A stretch of 8,969 nucleotides of DNA from Elusimicrobiota bacterium (lineage in GTDB: Bacteria; Elusimicrobiota; Elusimicrobia; UBA1565; UBA9628): positions 1 to 8,969 of the forward strand of contig JAQUMZ010000087.1 of NCBI GenBank assembly GCA_028717865.1. Reading direction: 5' to 3'. The translations under genes and the position numbers were made by a program. The notes under the pieces are model-generated. The model ran no database searches, had not been told where the DNA came from, and saw nothing but the letters and a program-made list of their open reading frames with translations. Below, in pieces: positions 4,861 to 8,969 of the stretch (position 1 is its first letter; each line of letters opens with the position of its first letter).

Positions 4861-6998
4861 AACGCACTCTCGCCGTCTTGCTCGCGCTTTCCTGCGCCGT
4901 CGGCGCTCGCGCCGCGCTGGCCCCTCCCGCGGCCGCGAAGGCGGCGCGGCGCGCTTTCCTGCGCGCGACGCTGCTCCAGCATAGGGGGGATCTCGCGGGC
5001 GCCGCGCGGGCCTACGACGCCGCCTTGTCGGCCGATCCCGATTCCCCGTATCTGCTGCGCCAGGCCGCCGAAGCCGCCTTGGAGCTCGGCGACTCCGACC
5101 GGGCCCTGGCCCTGGCGCGGCGCCTGGAGGCCGCGGACCCGGCCAGCCCCCAAACCCGCCTGCTCTTGGGACGCGTGCTTTGGGCGCGGGAGGACGCGCC
5201 GGGAGCCCAGGCCGCTTTCGAGACCGCCGTGGCGATCGCCTCCGGTTCCGCGGAGAGCGTCCTGGCCCTGGGCGACCTTCTGGCGGAGCGCGCGCCCGAA
5301 CGGGCGCGCCCGCTGCTGCTGCGGCTGTTGAAGGACCATCCCGAGCAGGCCGCCGAGGCCCGGCACCAACTGGCCGGGATCGAGTACGAGGCCGGCCAGA
5401 TCGACGCCGCCATAGCGCACCTCCGGGCCGGCCTGGCGGCCGAGCCGTCCTCGCTGCCGCTGCGTTACGGCCTGGCCCAGGCTTACGAGGCCAAGTTCTC
5501 CACCGGCGCGGCCATCGAGGAATATCAGAGGATCTTGAGCGTCGAGCCCTCCAACGTCGCGCTGATCGACCATGTGGCGCAGCTCTATTCCGACCAGGGC
5601 GATCCGGCCGAGGCGCGGACGCGATTCGAGGAAGCCCGGCGGCTGCAGCCTTCCGATCCCTTCTCCAGCCAGTGGCTCGCGGCCGATGCCGAGCGCCAGG
5701 ACGACTGGGCGGCGGCGGCGGCCTATCTCAAGGACAGCGCGGCTCTGGCCGAGGACGCTTCGCTTTGCCTGCGCCTGAGCTACTATCACACCCAGGCGGG
5801 AGACCTGGCCGCCGCAGTGGACGTCCTGGAGGCCGCCCACCGCCGCTGGCCCGCCGACGACCAAGTGGCTTATTACCTGGCCTTGGGCTACGACGATATC
5901 AAGCGGGGCGCCCAGGCGGTCGAGCTGCTGCGCCGGGTCCTGGAGATCAAGCCGGATTTGCGGGAGGCGCGCTTCCAGCTCGCGGCCATACTGGAAAAAG
6001 CGGGCCGCATCGAGGAGGCCGAGGCGCAGTTCCGGCGTCTGCTGGCCGACAAGCCCGACGATGCCGCGGCCTTGAACTACCTGGGCTACGCCCTGGCCGA
6101 TCGCGGCCGCAAGCTTCCGGAGGCCGAGGAACTCATCCAGCGGGCCGTAATGCTGCAGCCGGCCAACGCCGCCTATCTGGATTCCTTGGGCTGGGTCCAT
6201 TTCAAGCTCGGGCGCTTGGACCAGGCCGTGGGGGAACTGGAGGCGGCGGCCCGGCGGGGCGCGCAGGACGCCGCGGTATGGGACCATCTCGCCGACGCGT
6301 ACGCGGCCTCGGGCCGGCCGCAGGAGGCCTGGCTCGGTTATAGGCGCGCCCAGGCCCTGGACGAGCAGCCCGCCGCGATCCGGCGCAAGGCCGAGAAGCT
6401 CCAGCGCGGGTTCGACTCGGGCGCATTGGGCGGGCTGTACATGAAGCATCTTGCGGCGCTCTCCGGCCGTCTGGCCAAGCTCAGCGCCGTCTGCAAGGTC
6501 TCGGGCCGCATCGGAGCCCGGGATTTTTCCTACGACGGGCTGTTGACCTTCAAGGCCCCGGGAGAGCTGGATTTGGATCTGCTGGGGCCGCTGATGATGC
6601 CGATCTTCCGCGTGCGCATGGCTGCCGAGGGTTTTTCCATGGACGACGTGCGCGCCCCGGGGCTCGATCCCGGGCTCGCCCGGCGGGCCGTGGAGCGGCT
6701 GTTCGCGCTGCTGCGGGAGAACCTGTCCGGCGAGCTTTTCGCCCTGCGGCCCGCGCGCTACCGGAAGCGTTGGGGCCGGCGCGCGGTCGCGGCCGGCGAG
6801 CGGCGGCTCGACCTGGATCGCGACGGAGTCCGGCTGGCCGCCGTGACGTCTCCGGAGGGAAAAATCATCCTGGGGGATTACTTCGAGGTGCAGGGGCGCC
6901 TGCTCCCGGGCCGGGCCGAGGTGTCCGGGCGCGGCTGGTCGCTGCGGCTGGTCCTGGAGCAAATGAAGCCGGTTTTCACCGGGGACGGTTCGCCATGA
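4857..6998 (+). CDS. Exported TPR protein with C-terminal LolB/DUF4292-like domain
   Basis: The product has 713 residues. An N-terminal signal peptide (MKRTLAVLLALS, then GARAALA; cleavage near 22) directs export. Cys13 after LALS is a poor lipobox, so lipoprotein status is uncertain. Residues about 30-510 are TPR helices, seen as repeated A-G/LG-A-F/Y-A-P patterns. The stretch around 406-465 (LNYLGYALADRG, then DSLGWVHFKLGR) resembles the TPR protein encoded beside lolB in pseudomonads. Residues about 535-705 are different: beta-rich, with SGRIGARDFSYDGLLTFKAP, LDLDLLGPLM, and the late GRLLPGRAEVSGRG strand pair, resembling LolB or DUF4292 half-barrels that handle lipoproteins. The role is inferred as envelope assembly or lipoprotein handling. 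The start must be TTG at 4857, because a TAA closes the frame at 4818 and no other start intervenes; it overlaps rimI by 4 nt. The stop overlaps ispE (ATGA). Confidence 0.8.
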   Translation: MKRTLAVLLALSCAVGARAALAPPAAAKAARRAFLRATLLQHRGDLAGAARAYDAALSADPDSPYLLRQAAEAALELGDSDRALALARRLEAADPASPQTRLLLGRVLWAREDAPGAQAAFETAVAIASGSAESVLALGDLLAERAPERARPLLLRLLKDHPEQAAEARHQLAGIEYEAGQIDAAIAHLRAGLAAEPSSLPLRYGLAQAYEAKFSTGAAIEEYQRILSVEPSNVALIDHVAQLYSDQGDPAEARTRFEEARRLQPSDPFSSQWLAADAERQDDWAAAAAYLKDSAALAEDASLCLRLSYYHTQAGDLAAAVDVLEAAHRRWPADDQVAYYLALGYDDIKRGAQAVELLRRVLEIKPDLREARFQLAAILEKAGRIEEAEAQFRRLLADKPDDAAALNYLGYALADRGRKLPEAEELIQRAVMLQPANAAYLDSLGWVHFKLGRLDQAVGELEAAARRGAQDAAVWDHLADAYAASGRPQEAWLGYRRAQALDEQPAAIRRKAEKLQRGFDSGALGGLYMKHLAALSGRLAKLSAVCKVSGRIGARDFSYDGLLTFKAPGELDLDLLGPLMMPIFRVRMAAEGFSMDDVRAPGLDPGLARRAVERLFALLRENLSGELFALRPARYRKRWGRRAVAAGERRLDLDRDGVRLAAVTSPEGKIILGDYFEVQGRLLPGRAEVSGRGWSLRLVLEQMKPVFTGDGSP

Positions 6999-7879
6999 TC
7001 AAGATGCAATGCCCGGCGAAGGTCAACCTGTTCCTGGAGATCACGGGCCGGCGGGCCGACGGCTATCACCGGTTGGCGACCTTGTTCGCGAAAATAAACG
7101 TATACGACGTTTTGGAGTTGGAAACCGCCGCCTCCGGGGTGTCGTTGGAGGTGGAGTGCGATGATGCCCCTTTGTCGGCCGGACCCGACAACCTGGTCCG
7201 GCGGGCCGCCGAGGCGTTTTTGTCCCGTTTTCCGGTCGGCGGCGGGGCCCGCATCCGTCTGATCAAGCGCATCCCCATGGGGGCGGGCCTGGGGGGCGGC
7301 TCTTCGGACGCCGCGGGCGCCCTGCTGGGCTTGGCCAAGCTTTACGACGTCAAGCCCCGCGGCGCGAACCTGGCCGCTTTGCGGCGCATGGCGGCCGGGC
7401 TCGGGGCCGATGTCCCGTTTTTCCTGCATCCCGCGGCCTTTTGCCTGGGCGCCGGCATCGGAGACCGGCTCAAGCCCGTCCGCGTGTCCAAGTCGCTTCC
7501 CTACATGGTGCTGGTCTATCCCGACCTCCACGTCTCCACCGCGGAGGCCTACCGAGCCTTGCGCCGCCCCTCCCGCCCCCTCGTGTTGACACGTCTTTCC
7601 CAGCTTGATAAACTCATACGAAATCTGGAACGGGGCCGTCCCGTCGAGGATTGGGCCGGCCTGCTCTTCAACCGCATGGAAGAGGCCGGACTGCCCGTTC
7701 TGGAGCAGGTGGAGGCCGCGCGGCGGGTCCTGTCGCGGTTGGGTGTTCGCGGCGCGCGCATGTCCGGGTCGGGTTCGTCGATTTTCGGCTTCGTCGGTTC
7801 GCATGGGGAGGGTGAGGCGGTTTTGCGGCGCTTGAGGGGCTATCCCTGGAAGATTTTCTTGACCAGCTGCCAAGGGTGA
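6995..7879 (+). CDS. ispE: 4-diphosphocytidyl-2-C-methyl-D-erythritol kinase IspE
   Basis: IspE phosphorylates CDP-methylerythritol with ATP in the MEP pathway, giving the precursor of IPP/DMAPP and so of undecaprenyl carrier and quinones; it is cytoplasmic. The 294 residues show all GHMP-kinase landmarks: CPAKVNLFLEITGRRADGYH at 6-25 with catalytic Lys9, the ATP-binding PMGAGLGGGSSDAAG at 94-108, GADVPFFL at 137-144 with catalytic Asp139, and SGSGSS at 257-262. The length is normal. The ATG at 6995 overlaps the previous stop by 4 nt and has GGGGAC 8 nt upstream; open frame extends further upstream but lies inside the TPR gene. spoVG follows after 4 nt. In gammaproteobacteria ispE also follows a TPR gene and lolB, which supports reading the upstream gene as their fusion. 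Around 7586-7625 the codons become A/T-rich and contain a promoter-like sequence. Confidence 0.96.
   Translation: MIKMQCPAKVNLFLEITGRRADGYHRLATLFAKINVYDVLELETAASGVSLEVECDDAPLSAGPDNLVRRAAEAFLSRFPVGGGARIRLIKRIPMGAGLGGGSSDAAGALLGLAKLYDVKPRGANLAALRRMAAGLGADVPFFLHPAAFCLGAGIGDRLKPVRVSKSLPYMVLVYPDLHVSTAEAYRALRRPSRPLVLTRLSQLDKLIRNLERGRPVEDWAGLLFNRMEEAGLPVLEQVEAARRVLSRLGVRGARMSGSGSSIFGFVGSHGEGEAVLRRLRGYPWKIFLTSCQG
7586..7614 (+). promoter_or_regulatory. Candidate promoter inside ispE upstream of spoVG and tRNA-Gln
   Basis: A perfect -35 TTGACA (7586-7591) is followed after 17 nt by TAAACT (7609-7614, 4 of 6 to TATAAT) in a locally A/T-rich patch of an otherwise GC-rich gene. Transcription would begin near 7621, about 260 nt before spoVG. 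It could supply spoVG, tRNA-Gln and glmU independently of ispE. Confidence 0.35.
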
Positions 7880-7883
7880 CGAT

Positions 7884-8186
7884 TTGGAGATATCGGAGAT
7901 TCGAGTCCATTTGCGCAACGAGGACAAGCTGAAGGCTTTCGCCACCGTGACTTTCGACAATTGCTTCGTGGTGCGCAATATGAAGATCATCGAGGGGACC
8001 AAGGGCCTCATTTTGTGCATGCCGTCGCGCAAGATGCCGGACGGCACCTACAAGGACGTCGCCCATCCCATCAACGTGAGCTTCCGCAAGATGCTGGAGG
8101 ACCGGGTCATGGCCTGCTACCAGGAAGAGGTGCGCAAAAGCCGCTCCGGCGGCGCGCCCCGGGCCCCGGCCGCGGAGGAATCGTGA
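7884..8186 (+). CDS. spoVG: SpoVG family RNA/DNA-binding regulator
   Basis: The 100 residues match SpoVG along the core: MEISEIRVHL at 1-10, KAFATVTFDNCFVV at 17-30, IEGTKGLILCMPSRK at 36-50 and DVAHPIN at 58-64. A short Ser/Ala/Pro-rich tail (86-100) is less conserved. SpoVG was named for a Bacillus sporulation and septation phenotype but occurs in many non-sporulating bacteria, where it binds RNA or DNA and tunes gene expression. The start is TTG at 7884, four bases after the ispE stop, with AAGGGTG (7872-7878) as a ribosome-binding site; the encoded ME-I-S-E-I-R matches the family N-terminus. It lies between ispE and glmU, as in Bacillus where spoVG directly precedes glmU, but here a tRNA gene is placed between spoVG and glmU. 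Nothing else in the window suggests sporulation. Confidence 0.95.
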   Translation: MEISEIRVHLRNEDKLKAFATVTFDNCFVVRNMKIIEGTKGLILCMPSRKMPDGTYKDVAHPINVSFRKMLEDRVMACYQEEVRKSRSGGAPRAPAAEES

Positions 8187-8201
8187 GGCGATTTGTCCGT
8201 A

Positions 8202-8272
8202 TCCCAGGTGGTGTAATGGTAACACAGCGGACTTTGAATCCGCTATTCCTGGTTCGAGTCCAGGCCTGGGAA
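8202..8272 (+). tRNA. tRNA-Gln (anticodon TTG)
   Basis: A full 71-nt cloverleaf can be folded by eye. The acceptor stem TCCCAGG (8202-8208) pairs with CCTGGGA (8265-8271), with discriminator A8272. The D stem GTGT/ACAC (8211-8214 and 8222-8225) encloses AATGGTA. The anticodon stem GCGGA/TCCGC (8227-8231 and 8239-8243) encloses CTTTGAA with anticodon TTG at 8234-8236. The variable loop is TATT. The T arm is CCTGG-TTCGAGT-CCAGG (8248-8264). All stem pairs are Watson-Crick. CCA is not encoded (the next bases are ATT), so it must be added by tRNA nucleotidyltransferase. The gene starts 15 nt after the spoVG stop and ends 37 nt before glmU, so it is probably co-transcribed and cut out of the message. 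Confidence 0.97.
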
Positions 8273-8285
8273 ATTTGCGCGTGAG

Positions 8286-8303
8286 GGCTCGCTCAAGGGA
8301 GCC
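8286..8303 (+). promoter_or_regulatory. Small hairpin overlapping the glmU ribosome-binding site
   Basis: GGCTC (8286-8290) can pair with GAGCC (8299-8303) across an 8-nt loop. The 3' arm overlaps the Shine-Dalgarno sequence AAGGGAG (8295-8301), which is 8 nt before the glmU ATG. There is no T-run, so this is not a rho-independent terminator. The stem is only 5 bp and may have no function. Confidence 0.3.
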
Positions 8304-8309
8304 GATATC

Positions 8310-8969
8310 ATGATCAACGCACAACGCAGGAACACCAAATCCCTGGCCGCGCTCGTATTGGCCGCCGGCCAGGGCACCCGCATGGAATCCTCGCTGCCGA
8401 AGGTCCTGCACAAGGTGGGCGGCAAGCCCATGCTCTTCTACGTCCTGCGCATCGCCAACGCGGTCAAGCCCGGGGCGATCGGGATCGTCGTCGGCCACGA
8501 GGCCGACAAGGTCAAGGCCTCCGTGCTCGAGATGGTCAAGGAATGCGGCATCAGCCGGCCGATCCAGTTCATCATGCAGAAGGAGGCGCTGGGCTCGGGC
8601 AACGCGGTGCTCGAGTCCGTGCCGTTTCTCAAGAAGTTCAAGACCGCGGTCGTGCTCTGCGGCGACACCCCGCTGCTGACTTACGAGAGCATATACGGAT
8701 TGTCGCTCAGCCACGAGGAGCAGAAAGGCCAGGCCACACTGCTGACGGCGAGGCTGTCCAATCCCAAGGGTTACGGGCGCATCGTGCGCAGCCCGATGGG
8801 CGAGGTTTTGCGCATCGTGGAGGATTCGGTCGCCACGCCCAAGGAGCTGTCCATAAGCGAGGTCAACTCGGGCGCCTATTGCTTCGAGGTCGATCCGCTG
8901 CTGCAGGGGCTCAAGGAGCTGGGACCGAAGGGCCCCAAGCGCGAGCAGTTCCTGACCGACATCAAGATC
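8310..8969 (+). CDS. glmU: Bifunctional GlmU, N-terminal uridylyltransferase domain (3' end outside window)
   Basis: The frame from ATG 8310 is open to the window edge, giving 220 residues of the pyrophosphorylase domain. Signature elements: LAAGQGTRM at 17-25 (nucleotide-binding loop), LPKVLHKVGGKPM at 29-41 with Lys31, QKEALGSGNAV at 90-100, CGDTPLL at 117-123 with the metal-binding Asp119, GYGRIVR at 154-160, Glu171, EVNSGAYCFE at 184-193 with Asn186, and EQFLTDI at 212-218. GlmU makes UDP-GlcNAc from UTP and GlcNAc-1-phosphate, for peptidoglycan and, in diderms, LPS; it is cytoplasmic. The C-terminal left-handed beta-helix acetyltransferase domain, if present, is beyond the window, so a monofunctional homologue cannot be excluded. 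The start is supported by AAGGGAG 8 nt upstream. Compared with E. coli there is an N-terminal extension of several residues (NAQRRNTKS). It lies downstream of tRNA-Gln with no visible promoter of its own. Confidence 0.95.
   Translation, partial: MINAQRRNTKSLAALVLAAGQGTRMESSLPKVLHKVGGKPMLFYVLRIANAVKPGAIGIVVGHEADKVKASVLEMVKECGISRPIQFIMQKEALGSGNAVLESVPFLKKFKTAVVLCGDTPLLTYESIYGLSLSHEEQKGQATLLTARLSNPKGYGRIVRSPMGEVLRIVEDSVATPKELSISEVNSGAYCFEVDPLLQGLKELGPKGPKREQFLTDIKI

Noticed and set aside
5180..6343. 387-codon + strand open frame in another phase of the TPR gene
   Set aside because: Almost pure Gly/Arg/Pro/Ala composition, as expected from an out-of-phase reading of GC-rich codons.
4812..6962. 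Open frame of 716 codons on the minus strand, antisense to the TPR gene
   Set aside because: It is a shadow of the strongly GC-biased codons on the + strand. The translation is low-complexity Gly/Arg/Gln/Pro-rich with no family motif, while the + strand shows clear TPR repeats and operon overlaps.
6770..6994. Upstream extension of the ispE frame
   Set aside because: It lies inside the TPR gene. The IspE family N-terminus begins at the ATG at 6995, and the added residues are Gly/Arg-rich shadow.
8273..8309. Rho-independent terminator after the tRNA
   Set aside because: The 5-bp hairpin there has no T-run and overlaps the glmU ribosome-binding site.
7668..8714. 348-codon minus-strand open frame spanning ispE, spoVG, the tRNA and glmU
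   Set aside because: It crosses four well-identified + strand genes including the tRNA, and has no recognisable domain.
1..8969. Mobile element, CRISPR array, toxin-antitoxin, phage-defence or secondary-metabolite system
   Set aside because: No transposase, integrase, direct-repeat array, flanking inverted repeats or related protein motifs were seen on either strand; the window is mostly housekeeping genes plus a few envelope proteins.

Overview
This is a GC-rich bacterial chromosome segment. All ten protein genes and the one tRNA gene lie on the + strand. Codon third positions are strongly G/C, so long open frames on the minus strand are shadows. A periplasmic TPR protein carrying a LolB-like domain, together with signal-peptide proteins, suggests a diderm (Gram-negative-type) cell. 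The phylum cannot be fixed from this window. An Elusimicrobiota-like or deltaproteobacterial-type lineage is a guess, prompted by the mix of proteobacterial-like and Firmicutes-like gene order.

Layout. (1) 1-1124: the C-terminal part of a multi-pass membrane protein, overlapping (TGATG) a secreted DUF4097-like beta-repeat protein. (2) 1151-1822: a stand-alone B3/B4 (PheRS-beta-like) domain protein. (3) 1850-3340: a secreted beta-propeller protein built from a tandem duplication. (4) 3396-4860: tsaE-tsaB-rimI, a tightly packed t6A-modification and ribosomal-protein-acetylation cluster. (5) 4857-8186: a TPR/LolB-like fusion protein, ispE and spoVG, packed with overlaps of 4 nt or gaps of 4 nt. 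(6) 8202-8272: tRNA-Gln(TTG). (7) 8310 to the window edge: the N-terminal half of glmU. No stretch over 300 bases lacks a gene.

How it fits together. The right part is a housekeeping block for the cell envelope and translation. IspE feeds isoprenoid (undecaprenyl carrier) synthesis, GlmU makes UDP-GlcNAc, and the TPR/LolB-like protein probably acts in the envelope. TsaE and TsaB belong to the t6A tRNA pathway and RimI acetylates a ribosomal protein. The order TPR-LolB-ispE-tRNA-Gln recalls gammaproteobacteria, while ispE-spoVG-glmU recalls Bacillus; here both are in one run. The left part (1-3340) is accessory or poorly characterised envelope genes.

Regulation visible in sequence. Three short gaps carry extended -10 promoters (TGnTAnnnT) immediately before a start codon, and at least tsaE looks leaderless. 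Two further promoter-like sites lie inside coding sequence (end of rimI, inside ispE). Four of ten visible starts are non-ATG. I saw no mobile element, CRISPR array, phage gene or convincing rho-independent terminator, and no clearly undescribed system. The most interesting items are the TPR-LolB fusion in a conserved neighbourhood, the candidate leaderless and internal promoters, and the duplicated propeller.
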